DNA of 64,000 nucleotides, from NCBI GenBank assembly GCA_026314275.1, contig CP111109.1:806001-870000 (forward strand), given 5' to 3'. The notes beneath the pieces were generated by a model. The model was not told where the DNA came from, did no database searches, and saw only the letters and a list, made by a program, of their open reading frames with translations. The stretch is from JAGOEY01 sp017997515. Its GTDB lineage: Bacteria > Pseudomonadota > Gammaproteobacteria > Burkholderiales > Burkholderiaceae_C. Shown here one piece after another: positions 1 through 7,861 of the stretch. Position 1 is the first letter of the stretch; each line of letters opens with the position of its first letter. A program made the translations under genes and the position numbers.

Positions 1-910
1 GGATCAGCACCGAATCGATGTCCTTGAACACGCGGTAAGCGCCGTCGCCAAACAGCTCGGGCACGATGCCTTCGACACCTTCCAGCGTGTCGGCAATGGC
101 ACGCGGCTGCTCGAATATTTCTTTCTGCATGTAGTGGCGGTACGGGCCCAGCTCGGCCGCGCCGCTGTGGGCGTGTACGGTTTTGACGGGGCGTTGCGCC
201 GCCTTGTGGCTGCGGTCGAACACCCAGTATTTGCCGAGCTGGATGTCCACCAGGTCGCCCTCTTCCAGGTAGACGATCTGGTCGGTCACACCGGCCAACG
301 CCATCGCGTCGCTGGCGAGGAAGTTTTCAGAATCGGCCTTGCCTACACCCAGGATCAGCGGCGACCCGGCACGGGCACCCACAACGCGGTGGGGCTCGTC
401 CTTGCAGAACGCGGCGATCGCGTAGGCACCATGTAATTGCGCCACGGCAGCCTTCAGGGCATCGAACAAATCGCCGTCGTACAGGCTGTCCATCAGGTGC
501 ACGATGACTTCGGTGTCGGTCTGGCTGTCGAACACGTAACCCTTGGCTTGCAGCGCGGCGCGCAGCTCATCGTGGTTTTCGATGATGCCGTTGTGCACCA
601 GCGCGATCTTGCCGGGCTTCTGGGCTGTTGCGCCCGGGCCGTGGCTGAAGTGCGGGTGTGCGTTGTGCACCGCCGGTGCACCGTGGGTGGCCCAGCGGGT
701 GTGGGCAATACCGGTGCCGCTGGCCAGATGGTCTGCGTCCACCTGCGTTTGCAGCTCGGCCACACGCGATGTGCTGCGCGCACGCTTCAGCCCGTCGGCA
801 TACACCGCCACGCCACACGAGTCATACCCCCGGTACTCCAGCCGCTGCAGGCCTTGCACCAGGATGGGAACGATGTTTCTGGCCGAGACGGCTGCGACGA
901 TGCCACACAT
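1..910 (-). CDS. glmS: Glutamine--fructose-6-phosphate aminotransferase, N-terminal part (partial)
   Basis: Makes glucosamine-6-phosphate from fructose-6-phosphate and glutamine, the first step to UDP-GlcNAc for peptidoglycan and LPS. The reading frame runs off the left edge, so about 303 of some 610 residues are visible. It starts MCGIVAA, so Cys2 becomes the N-terminal nucleophile of the Ntn glutaminase domain after Met removal. Further glutaminase motifs are visible: TRWATHG, NAHPH and HNGIIENH. The first residues of the isomerase (SIS) half follow. It is divergent from the Lrp-type gene. glmU lies 10 kb away, so the two UDP-GlcNAc genes are not in one operon. Family assignment is firm. 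Confidence 0.95.
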   Translation of the reverse strand, partial: MCGIVAAVSARNIVPILVQGLQRLEYRGYDSCGVAVYADGLKRARSTSRVAELQTQVDADHLASGTGIAHTRWATHGAPAVHNAHPHFSHGPGATAQKPGKIALVHNGIIENHDELRAALQAKGYVFDSQTDTEVIVHLMDSLYDGDLFDALKAAVAQLHGAYAIAAFCKDEPHRVVGARAGSPLILGVGKADSENFLASDAMALAGVTDQIVYLEEGDLVDIQLGKYWVFDRSHKAAQRPVKTVHAHSGAAELGPYRHYMQKEIFEQPRAIADTLEGVEGIVPELFGDGAYRVFKDIDSVLI

Positions 911-985
911 AAAAGCTGCTCCTGAAGGATGAATGCCGCGATGCTACGGATTTGCTGTTTTCGGATGTGATCTAAATTTCCATAA

Positions 986-1031
986 ATTCGGAATTTAATT
1001 TCATAATGTCGACACAAGGGAATTTAATTCC
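986..1031. promoter_or_regulatory. Repeated AT-rich palindromic sites in the glmS/Lrp-type intergenic region
   Basis: GGAATTTAATT occurs twice in direct orientation, at 990-1000 and 1019-1029. The second copy is part of a perfect palindrome (GGAATTTAATTCC, 1019-1031). The 29 bp spacing is about three helical turns. AT-rich, phased, partly palindromic sites are typical for Lrp/AsnC regulators, so autoregulation of the adjacent gene is the likeliest role. This is inferred. Confidence 0.4.
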
Positions 1032-1046
1032 GTTAAAAACATAGAT

Positions 1047-1532
1047 ATGGAACAAATAACCCTGGACGACACTGACATTCGCCTGCTGGATGCGCTTCAA
1101 CACGACGCATCCCTGAGCAACCAAGACTTGGCAGCACTCGTCCACGTGTCCCCGCCCACCTGCCTGCGCCGTGTGAAGCGACTGCGCGACGCGGGCCTGA
1201 TCGAGCGGCAGATTGCCTTGCTCAGCCCCGACCGGCTCAGCCACATCACAGGCCACGGCCTGACGGCGCTGGTGGAAATCACCCTCGACCACCAAGGCAC
1301 CGACCACCAGGAAAGTTTTGAATCACGGGTGGTGCAAGACGCCGCCGTGCAGCAGTGTTACCGCGTGTCGCCCGGCCCCGACTTTGTGCTGGTGGTGCAT
1401 GTGGCCGACATGCCGCAGTACTTGGCGCTGGCGCAGCGGCTGTTCACCAGCAACGCGAACGTGCGCAATGTGAAGGTGTTTTTCAGCACCAAGCGGGCGA
1501 AATTTGAGCCAAAAGTGCTACTGGCGCAATAG
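1047..1532 (+). CDS. Lrp/AsnC family transcriptional regulator
   Basis: 161 residues, the usual length for the family. An N-terminal winged HTH (about residues 5-60, with LSNQDLAALVHVSPPTCLRR as the recognition region) is followed by an alpha/beta RAM ligand domain that normally binds amino acids and sets the oligomeric state. The gene is divergent from glmS and preceded by phased AT-rich repeats that may be its own sites. The last residues (about KVLLAQ) and the stop codon lie inside a family A interspersed repeat, so the C-terminus seems to have been remodelled by repeat insertion. The target amino acid or regulon cannot be read from the sequence. Confidence 0.9.
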   Translation: MEQITLDDTDIRLLDALQHDASLSNQDLAALVHVSPPTCLRRVKRLRDAGLIERQIALLSPDRLSHITGHGLTALVEITLDHQGTDHQESFESRVVQDAAVQQCYRVSPGPDFVLVVHVADMPQYLALAQRLFTSNANVRNVKVFFSTKRAKFEPKVLLAQ

Positions 1533-1564
1533 CAGCGGGCGCAAGCTGCTATCAAAACAGGAAT
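1506..1564 (+). repeat. Interspersed repeat family A, copy 1
   Basis: Family A has the form gcCTCTAGCGC - about 10 variable bases - GGGCGCa..CAGCTATCaa.. with an A-rich left end, about 57 bp. This copy overlaps the 3' end and stop codon of the Lrp-type gene and continues downstream. Confidence 0.65.
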
Positions 1565-1644
1565 GGCTTCACACCCCTGACCGGACCGCTTCACCGCACT
1601 GCTGCGCGCCAAAGATTTGCCGGCGTGGGCAACAAGGCAGATGC

Positions 1645-1658
1645 ATTGCACTTGCAAT
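1645..1658. promoter_or_regulatory. Palindromic operator candidate before the ParD-like gene
   Basis: ATTGCA-CT-TGCAAT is a perfect inverted repeat 11 bp before the antitoxin start, and it overlaps a -10-like TACAAT (1658-1663). Type II antitoxins usually repress their own promoter from such a site. Inferred. Confidence 0.45.
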
Positions 1659-1669
1659 ACAATCTACCC

Positions 1670-1951
1670 ATGAAAACAGCCACACTCCCCCCCATCCGTG
1701 TTGCGCCCGATTTCAGGCACGAACTTGAAGGCGTGCTGGAGCAAGGCGAATCGCTGTCGCAGTTTGTGGAGAACGCGGTGCGCGCCACCGTCGCGCGGCG
1801 CAAGACCCAGACAGAGTTCGTCCAGCGGGGCATTGAGGCCATTGAAGCCACCCAACGCGACGGAGGGGGTATCGCTGCAGATGTGGTGCTTGCCAAGCTG
1901 GAGGCCAAGCTGGCTGCGGCGCGGCAGGCCAAGGCCCAGCGCGGCGAATGA
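1670..1951 (+). CDS. ParD-like antitoxin (YlcI/YnfO/RHH-type)
   Basis: 93 residues from the ATG at 1670, which is preferred over an upstream start at 1625 because the palindrome and -10-like sequence would then lie inside the gene. The N-terminal half reads as a ribbon-helix-helix DNA-binding module (IRVAPDFRHELEGVLEQGES, then LSQFVENAVRATVARR). The C-terminal half is an Ala/Lys-rich helix that would wrap the toxin. It overlaps the toxin gene by 4 bp (ATGA), the usual antitoxin-first arrangement. Confidence 0.8.
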   Translation: MKTATLPPIRVAPDFRHELEGVLEQGESLSQFVENAVRATVARRKTQTEFVQRGIEAIEATQRDGGGIAADVVLAKLEAKLAAARQAKAQRGE

Positions 1952-2265
1952 AATACACGGTCATGTTCAGCGAAGCTGCGGCGGCCGACCTGGAACAGCT
2001 GTTTGATTTCACGCTACAGCGCGAACTCAACAGCGCAACAGGCGACCTGGACATTCCCGACCGAGCCATCCAGTCCATCAAGGACGGCATGGCTTTCTTG
2101 GCCACATCACCTTTCGCCTGCCGCAAGGCAGGAACCGGCTCTTTTGTCCGTGAGCTGGTGATTCCGTTTGGCCGGGCGGGCTATGTGGCCTTGTTTGAGA
2201 TTGTGGACAACACCACCGTGGTCATTGGTGCCATCCGCCACCAACGTGAAGACGATTACCACTGA
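1948..2265 (+). CDS. RelE/ParE family toxin
   Basis: 105 residues with the RelE/ParE fold signature: an N-terminal strand (KYTVMFSEAAAADLEQLFDF), a helix pair, and the conserved C-terminal block with RELVIPFGRAGYVALFEI and a terminal VIGAIRHQRE. ParE members poison gyrase and RelE members cleave mRNA. The charged C-terminal Arg/His suggests an active fold, but the target is not decided by sequence alone. It is translationally coupled to the antitoxin. Confidence 0.85.
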   Translation: MKYTVMFSEAAAADLEQLFDFTLQRELNSATGDLDIPDRAIQSIKDGMAFLATSPFACRKAGTGSFVRELVIPFGRAGYVALFEIVDNTTVVIGAIRHQREDDYH

Positions 2266-2318
2266 GCTTTTGACTTGGTGAAGCAAAGCGTCCTATGCTC
2301 CGCAGAGCTTGGCTTCAG

Positions 2319-2377
2319 ATAAAAACAGGCTGTAGCGCACGTCCACCGGGCGCTAACAGCTATCAACTCAATAGCAA
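2319..2377 (+). repeat. Interspersed repeat family A, copy 2
   Basis: Contains GTAGCGC, GGGCGC and CAGCTATC at the family spacing. It lies between the converging toxin gene and the Bug-protein operon and ends just short of the Bug stop codon. Confidence 0.65.
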
Positions 2378-2382
2378 TCCGC

Positions 2383-3387
2383 TTATTCGAGCTTGATGCC
2401 TTTCTTGGCGATCAGCGCGCCGTACAGCGTGGTGTCCGCCTGGATGCGCTGGGCCAGCGCGGCCTGGGAGGTGTCTTCCACCTTCCAGCCCTGGGCAAAC
2501 AGCTTTTGCTGGATGTCGGGTGTGTGCAGGATCTTGGCCAGCTCGGTGTTCAGCCGGGCCTGGTGGGCGGCGGGCATTTTGGCGGGGGCCATCACTGCGT
2601 TCCACACTTCGATGTTGATGCCTTTGGCACCCAGCTCGTCCATGGATGGCAGGTCGGGCGCCAGCGGGCTGCGGGCTGCAGACGTGACAGCAATCGCCTG
2701 CAGCTTGCCTGCCTGCACCATCGGGGCGACGGTGGAGTTGGGCAGCAGTGTCATCTGGATCTGGCCGCCGAGCATGGCGTTCAGGATGGCAGGGCCGCCC
2801 GCAAACGGCACGTGCAGGGCGTCGAACTTCAGGCTTTCCTTCAGCAGCTCCATGCCCAGGTGCCCGCCGGAGCCTGCGCCCACCGAGCCATAGGCCAGCT
2901 TGTCACCCGCCGCCTGCGCGGACTTGATGAAGGCCGCAGCATTCAAAGGTGTGGCGGGTTTGGGCGCAGCCCACACCAGCGGGGCGCTGCCAACCAGGGC
3001 GATGGGCGCAAAGTCTTTGATCGGGTCGTAGGGCAGCTTCGCGTACAGGAACTTCGAGCTGGTCAGCGCGCCGTTGCCAATCACGCCAATGGTGTGGCCG
3101 TCGTCCGACTTGGCCACCACGTCGGCACCAATGTTGCCGCTGGCACCGGGGCGGTTTTCCACAATCACGGCCTGGCCCAGGGCTTTGGACAGCGGCTCGG
3201 TCAGCAGGCGTGCCTGGATGTCGGGCGACGATCCTGCGGGGTAACCCACGACGATACGCAGGGCCTTGGTGGGCCACGCCGCCGTCTGGGCAGAGACACC
3301 GGCTGCGCACAGCGCCAGGCCGGTGGCCATCACAGCCGTGCGCACGATGAAGTGGCGCTTGCCTGCGGTTGGGGGGATTGTTGTCAT
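2383..3387 (-). CDS. Tripartite tricarboxylate transporter substrate-binding protein (Bug/TctC family)
   Basis: 334 residues with a cleavable signal peptide (about 1-33, ending VSAQ). The mature start WPTKALRIVVGYPAGSSPDI is the hallmark of Bug proteins, followed by a two-lobed periplasmic fold that binds carboxylates, often aromatic or dicarboxylic acids. No TctA/TctB membrane genes are adjacent, as is common because Burkholderiales carry many orphan Bug genes. It is the last gene of an operon with the unknown protein and the dehydrogenase (4 bp overlap). The ligand is unknown, but probably a substrate of that operon. Confidence 0.92.
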   Translation of the reverse strand: MTTIPPTAGKRHFIVRTAVMATGLALCAAGVSAQTAAWPTKALRIVVGYPAGSSPDIQARLLTEPLSKALGQAVIVENRPGASGNIGADVVAKSDDGHTIGVIGNGALTSSKFLYAKLPYDPIKDFAPIALVGSAPLVWAAPKPATPLNAAAFIKSAQAAGDKLAYGSVGAGSGGHLGMELLKESLKFDALHVPFAGGPAILNAMLGGQIQMTLLPNSTVAPMVQAGKLQAIAVTSAARSPLAPDLPSMDELGAKGINIEVWNAVMAPAKMPAAHQARLNTELAKILHTPDIQQKLFAQGWKVEDTSQAALAQRIQADTTLYGALIAKKGIKLE

Positions 3388-4181
3388 GGGGTGTCTCCTG
3401 GTGTGAATGAAGAAAAAAGAGCCGTCTTTGCGGGCTGCCGGGTATACGTCGGGGGTGACTGTAGCGGCTGCGCCTCCGCAGCCGTTGGAGTGGTGACTGA
3501 GGCCAGTGCGTCTTGGCGCACCTGGCTCAGCAGTTCAAAAAATGCGGTGGGGGACACTGGCACAGCCGCCGGGGCCAAGGTGGCCGCCAGTTGCGTTGCG
3601 CTGGTACTGAGTGTGCTGCGGTCCAGACCTTGCAGCAGCACCACGGCTTCGCTGCCTTGTTCTGTGGATGTATCAAGGGTGGCGCGGTTGGCGATGGGAA
3701 AGTCACCCGACGCAGAGACCCAGCCCCACTGCGCACTGACCACGGCGGCGCGCGCGACCAAGTCGTTCAGCGCTGCACCAAGTGCAGTTGCCATCATTGC
3801 CGCGTCGCCGTGCAGATGCAGCGTACACAGCTGGCTGGCGCTGGACGGGCCGACAACACCGCCCAGTCGGCAGGGCAGACGAAAGAAGTCCGTCAACCCT
3901 GTGCGCATACGCGCAGACCAGGGTGTGGGGTATGTGAACACATCGCGGTAAGGCGCGGAGTCCAGCGCGTCCAGGCTGTCGAGCCAATAACAGGTGAAGT
4001 ACAGCGGTGTGCCGTTCGCAGTGGGCTCCCAACTGCGGTACCGGCGGGCCTCGATGAAACCCGGCAGGCCCACCCGCTCGGGCACATGCTCCATGGTGTG
4101 CCAGGTTTCGTATTCGGGCTGCAGCGCGGGGCTGCTGATGCTGTTCCACAGCGCCAGGAAGGCGCCGGGCGGGCGCGTCAT
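3384..4181 (-). CDS. Unknown protein, possible EthD-like dimeric alpha/beta-barrel
   Basis: 265 residues, no signal peptide. I do not recognise the family firmly. The N-terminal block (WNSISSPALQPEYETWHTME, then HVPERVGLPGF) resembles the ExxWxxxEHxPERl pattern of small ferredoxin-like EthD-type barrels. A second weaker module may follow after residue 120. It overlaps the dehydrogenase upstream and the Bug gene downstream by 4 bp each, so all three proteins are made from one message. The setting suggests a part in degrading a small carboxylate or alcohol, perhaps as isomerase or decarboxylase. That is inference from context only. Confidence 0.6.
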   Translation of the reverse strand: MTRPPGAFLALWNSISSPALQPEYETWHTMEHVPERVGLPGFIEARRYRSWEPTANGTPLYFTCYWLDSLDALDSAPYRDVFTYPTPWSARMRTGLTDFFRLPCRLGGVVGPSSASQLCTLHLHGDAAMMATALGAALNDLVARAAVVSAQWGWVSASGDFPIANRATLDTSTEQGSEAVVLLQGLDRSTLSTSATQLAATLAPAAVPVSPTAFFELLSQVRQDALASVTTPTAAEAQPLQSPPTYTRQPAKTALFSSFTPGDTP

Positions 4182-5242
4182 GCGGCCACCGCCGTATTAA
4201 CAGCACCAGGCAACACCATCACCTTGGTCGCACTTTTGTTGCGCGCCAGCGTGAAGCCCGCATACGCATCCGCCAGCGGCACACGGTGGGTGATCATGTG
4301 GCGCAGGGTTGCCTGGTGGGTGCGCATGAACTCCACCACCACAGGCCAGTTGTGTTCGGGCGCGCGGTACGAGGCACGGATCTGCTGGTGTTTGCGCACC
4401 ATGGCGGTCAGGTCAATCGGCACGGGCGCGGCGTGGATACCGGTCACCACCAGCACGCCGTGGGGCTTGAGCGCGGCCAATGCCGGGTTGATGACCGCTG
4501 CGGCACCGGTGGCTTCGATCACCACGTCGAACAGGCCCTCGGCCAGGTAAGGCGCGAGGCCTTGTTCCATACCCCCCGTTTCCGCAAAGTCCACCAGCTC
4601 GTCAAACCCCATCTGGCGCAGCACCTGCAGGCGCGCGGCGTCGCCGTGACCGGCCACCACCACCTGGCGCGCACCGGCAGCGCGTGCAAACAGCGCGATG
4701 CCCTGGCCAATGTTGCCGGGGCCGAGTACCAGCACACGGTCGCCCGGGGCCACACCACCCATCCGCACGGCCTCGTGGCTCACGGTCAAAGGCTCGGCCG
4801 TGGCGGCCACTTCGGCGCTGACACCGGCAGGAATCGGCACGCAGTTGCGCGCGGGCACCAGCACCCAGGGCGCAAACGCGCCGTCGCGGGTCACACCAAT
4901 GCCGCGCCGCGTCACACAGCCGTCCGGGTTACCCGCCGCACACGCGGCACAAACACCACAGGTGACCGACGGGCGCACGGCCACCAGTTGCCCGGGGGCC
5001 AGGCCTTCAACACCCTCCCCCAGCGTCGCCACCTCGCCGCTGAACTCATGGCCCACCGTGACCGGCAGCGCGGCGGTAAGGAAGTGGTAGCTGGACGTCC
5101 ACTCGTCGATGTGCAGATCGGTGCCACACACACCTGCCGAGCTGACGCGCAGCAGCACCTCACCCGGGCCGGGGGCCGTGGGCGCGGTGGTTTCGGTCAG
5201 GCTCAGGCCTTTGCCAGGCTGGATTTTGCGCAGGGAGTACAT
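4178..5242 (-). CDS. Zinc-dependent alcohol/polyol dehydrogenase (MDR superfamily)
   Basis: 354 residues. Catalytic zinc ligands are at Cys39 (CGTD) and His65-Glu66 (GHE). Four structural-zinc cysteines lie at 95, 98, 101 and 109. A Rossmann motif (GPGNIGQG, about 175) follows. This matches the threonine/sorbitol/idonate dehydrogenase branch that oxidises secondary alcohols with NAD(P). It is the first gene of a tightly coupled operon with the unknown protein and the Bug protein, divergent from the LysR gene at 5362, which probably controls it. The exact substrate cannot be named. Confidence 0.9.
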   Translation of the reverse strand: MYSLRKIQPGKGLSLTETTAPTAPGPGEVLLRVSSAGVCGTDLHIDEWTSSYHFLTAALPVTVGHEFSGEVATLGEGVEGLAPGQLVAVRPSVTCGVCAACAAGNPDGCVTRRGIGVTRDGAFAPWVLVPARNCVPIPAGVSAEVAATAEPLTVSHEAVRMGGVAPGDRVLVLGPGNIGQGIALFARAAGARQVVVAGHGDAARLQVLRQMGFDELVDFAETGGMEQGLAPYLAEGLFDVVIEATGAAAVINPALAALKPHGVLVVTGIHAAPVPIDLTAMVRKHQQIRASYRAPEHNWPVVVEFMRTHQATLRHMITHRVPLADAYAGFTLARNKSATKVMVLPGAVNTAVAA

Positions 5243-5361
5243 GGCGTGGTGGGGCTTTGTGGAGGAATGGCGGGAGTGTCACGCGCCTCAAAACATACGT
5301 AAAAGACTCATTTCATATCAAAAACATATTCATAAAATATGGCAGCACCTCTGGAGACTTT

Positions 5362-6282
5362 ATGGAACTGCGACACCTGCGTTACTTCGTCACTGCAGCC
5401 GAGCTGGGCAGCATCACCCGCGCGGCGGAGAAGCTGTTCATCGCCCAGCCGCCGTTGTCCGCCCAGCTCAAGCAGTTGGAAGAAGAAGTGGGTGTGCCGC
5501 TGCTGGTGCGCCTGCCGCGGGGGGTGCGGCTGACCGAGGCGGGTGAGTCATTTCTGGAAGATGCCCGGGCCATCCTGGCGCGTGCGCAGCAGGCCGCTGT
5601 GCGGGCGCGGGAGCGCCAGTCCGGCCAGCGCGCCACGCTGCGCCTGGGGCTGGTGCCGTCCACCATCCACTCGGTGCTGCCCGGCTTTTTGCGGCGGGTG
5701 CACGAGGCCGGGCTGGTGGTGCGTATCGAGTCGCGCGAGATGATCACATCACAACAGCAGCTGGCGCTGCGCAACGACGAGATCGACCTGGGTTTTGCCC
5801 GCCCCGGCGCGAGTGGTATGCCGGTGGAAACCGTGGCGTCGATTGACGACCCGTACTGCCTGGCGCTGCCCACCGACAACCCGCTGGCCCACAGCCGCGC
5901 ACCGGTTGCGCTGAAGCTGGCGGCGCATGAGCAGTTTGTGACTTTTGCGCGTTACCAGGTGGCCGACTACTTCGACCGCACCGCCGCGCTGTGCCAGGAG
6001 GCGGGCTTCACCCCCGACATCCGCCACGAGGCGGGGCAGTTCGTCAACGTGCTGGCGCTGGTGGCGTGTGGGCTGGGCGTAGCGATCGTGCCCGCGTCGT
6101 TCTCCACCCTGCCCGCTGCAGGTGTGGTGTTCCGCCCGCTGGGAGCGTCACGCGACAAAAGCCGCTTGGCGATTCTGGGGCGACCCGGGCAGCAGCAGGA
6201 TGGGTGGTCACAGCAGGTGGCGCAGCTGGCCGCGGCGGAGCTGGAGAGTCTGGCGGCGCGGCTGGCGGGTGGGCCTTTTTAG
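5362..6282 (+). CDS. LysR family transcriptional regulator
   Basis: 306 residues from the ATG at 5362, which follows a purine-rich ribosome site (CTGGAGAC) and gives the standard LysR start MELRHLRYFV. An upstream start at 5257 would add 35 unrelated residues. The N-terminal winged HTH spans about 1-60 (ITRAAEKLFIAQPPLSAQLK), a linker helix follows, then a periplasmic-binding-protein-like effector domain. It is divergent from the dehydrogenase/Bug operon, the classical position for its activator. Confidence 0.92.
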   Translation: MELRHLRYFVTAAELGSITRAAEKLFIAQPPLSAQLKQLEEEVGVPLLVRLPRGVRLTEAGESFLEDARAILARAQQAAVRARERQSGQRATLRLGLVPSTIHSVLPGFLRRVHEAGLVVRIESREMITSQQQLALRNDEIDLGFARPGASGMPVETVASIDDPYCLALPTDNPLAHSRAPVALKLAAHEQFVTFARYQVADYFDRTAALCQEAGFTPDIRHEAGQFVNVLALVACGLGVAIVPASFSTLPAAGVVFRPLGASRDKSRLAILGRPGQQQDGWSQQVAQLAAAELESLAARLAGGPF

Positions 6283-6295
6283 CAAAATTTCACAC

Positions 6296-6352
6296 CAAAA
6301 CCGCCTCTAGCGCATATTGAACGGGCGCAGACAGCTATCCAATTAATAGCAC
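6296..6352 (+). repeat. Interspersed repeat family A, copy 3
   Basis: Close to the family form: CCTCTAGCGC, then GGGCGCAGACAGCTATCC. It fills the gap between the converging LysR and DUF3999 genes. Confidence 0.7.
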
Positions 6353-6367
6353 ACCACAACTACACCC

Positions 6368-7861
6368 TCACGCGTCCGGCTCGCCCACTTTCCGCGTCTG
6401 CCGCGCCAGCGCCCACGCCATCAGGCCCAAAGCCAGCACACCGGCCAACAGCACACCCCACAGCACCATGGTTTTGGTCGAAGTTTTATTGCTCAAGTCA
6501 GGTGCCTGCACGCTGGCTGGAACATTCGCTGCGCCTGCGGCAGCAACCTCTGTGCGGGCCAGCGGCAAAGTGTTTTCCTGCGCGGGCTGGTAACCGGGCA
6601 CCAGGCTCTGCAAAGGCAGGTACGCACTCGCCGCAGCTTGGGCGTCCGTGGCGGGGAGGCCCGCCGCGAGCGTGAACGGCGCGTCACCACTGGCCACAAA
6701 CACCAGTTGCACCGGATCAAACTCCACCGACACGGCAGGCGGAACGGTGAACCCTGGGGTTTTGGCGTCGACCTCGATACGGATGTCGCGCCAGCTGGTG
6801 CCCCGGTGGGCGGGCAGCGTGATGGCGGCACTGCGCTGGTCCACCCCTGCCGTCTGCAGGCTGTACACCACGGCCTGGGCCAGCGGTGTCCACGGCTGTT
6901 GACTGGTGTTGCGGCCCAGCACCCGCACGGGCACCAGCACGTTGCTGCCTTGCGGGGTGATGCCGATAGCCGCTACAGGTGTGGCAAAGGGCAGTGAAAA
7001 CCCCAGCTCGTGGGGTTTGTTTTGTGCGGGCAAATTCACTTGCACGGTGGGACGTGCAGCAGCTGCGGCACTGCGTGAAGTGGTCACGGTGGCGCCCCGC
7101 AATGCGACGTTTGAACCCAGTTCCACCCCGCCCTGGGTGGGGGCCCAGGTGACACGCAGGTACTGGTCTTTCAGGTCGGCACCGGTCAGGTGGATGGTGC
7201 TGGAGCCCAACTGGGCAGCCCCCGCAGCACCGTCTTGCGCTGGAACACGGTACAGCACGGTGCTGGCCAGCGGGCTCCAGTGCGTTAGGTCGCGGCTGGT
7301 GGCCACCTGGAAGCTCACCGGTTGTGCGGCGGGCAGGTCTACATCCAATGCAAGCGACACTGCGGGCGCAGCCAGCGTGCGGGTGTCGAACAAAGCGCCG
7401 AACACCTGCTGGCCTGGTGGGGCTGCGGGTGTGCCTGCGCTGGTGTTGATCTGCACCACACGCCGCCCCTGCTGCTCTTCAATCCGCAGCGACAGGCCTT
7501 CCTGCGCGAGCGTGCCCGCAGACGCACCCGCCCCGCCGAGGATCGGGTAGGCGGGCAGCGTGATCTGTTTTTCGGTCGCAGCCAAAACCGTGGCCGAGCC
7601 CCCCGCCGCCAGCGCCATGGGCACCGGCTGGCCCTGGGCGTTGAAGATACGGATGTCGCGGTAGTCCGCCGTTTGCAAAGCGGCCAGCACCTGCGCGGGC
7701 AACACCACACGCTGCAGTGCCGCGCCGGGCACGGTGGCCAGCGGCAGGCGCTGCGCGTACGACTGCGGGCTGTTGGCGTCCGCGGCCCACAGGCCACCGG
7801 CAAACGCCAGACCCACACAGGCCAAACCTGCGCTGCGCAGCAAGGGGTGGATCGTGGTCAT
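6368..7861 (-). CDS. DUF3999 family membrane-anchored protein
   Basis: 497 residues from the ATG at 7861. The reading frame stays open further upstream but overlaps the DUF2339 gene there. A signal peptide (about 1-26, ending GLWAAD) leads into a long beta-rich periplasmic region. One transmembrane helix near the C-terminus (MVLWGVLLAGVLALGLMAWA) is followed by a short basic tail. DUF3999 proteins regularly sit next to DUF2339 membrane proteins, and here the two overlap by 4 bp (ATGA). Function is unknown. The pair looks like an envelope complex with a large exposed domain. Confidence 0.85.
   Translation of the reverse strand: MTTIHPLLRSAGLACVGLAFAGGLWAADANSPQSYAQRLPLATVPGAALQRVVLPAQVLAALQTADYRDIRIFNAQGQPVPMALAAGGSATVLAATEKQITLPAYPILGGAGASAGTLAQEGLSLRIEEQQGRRVVQINTSAGTPAAPPGQQVFGALFDTRTLAAPAVSLALDVDLPAAQPVSFQVATSRDLTHWSPLASTVLYRVPAQDGAAGAAQLGSSTIHLTGADLKDQYLRVTWAPTQGGVELGSNVALRGATVTTSRSAAAAARPTVQVNLPAQNKPHELGFSLPFATPVAAIGITPQGSNVLVPVRVLGRNTSQQPWTPLAQAVVYSLQTAGVDQRSAAITLPAHRGTSWRDIRIEVDAKTPGFTVPPAVSVEFDPVQLVFVASGDAPFTLAAGLPATDAQAAASAYLPLQSLVPGYQPAQENTLPLARTEVAAAGAANVPASVQAPDLSNKTSTKTMVLWGVLLAGVLALGLMAWALARQTRKVGEPDA

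Noticed and set aside
910..1047. glmS ribozyme in the leader of glmS
   Set aside because: No ribozyme core seen, and the class is limited mainly to Gram-positive bacteria.
2506..3951. 481-codon plus-strand frame
   Set aside because: Antisense of the Bug and unknown-protein genes, which have clear family motifs and overlaps.
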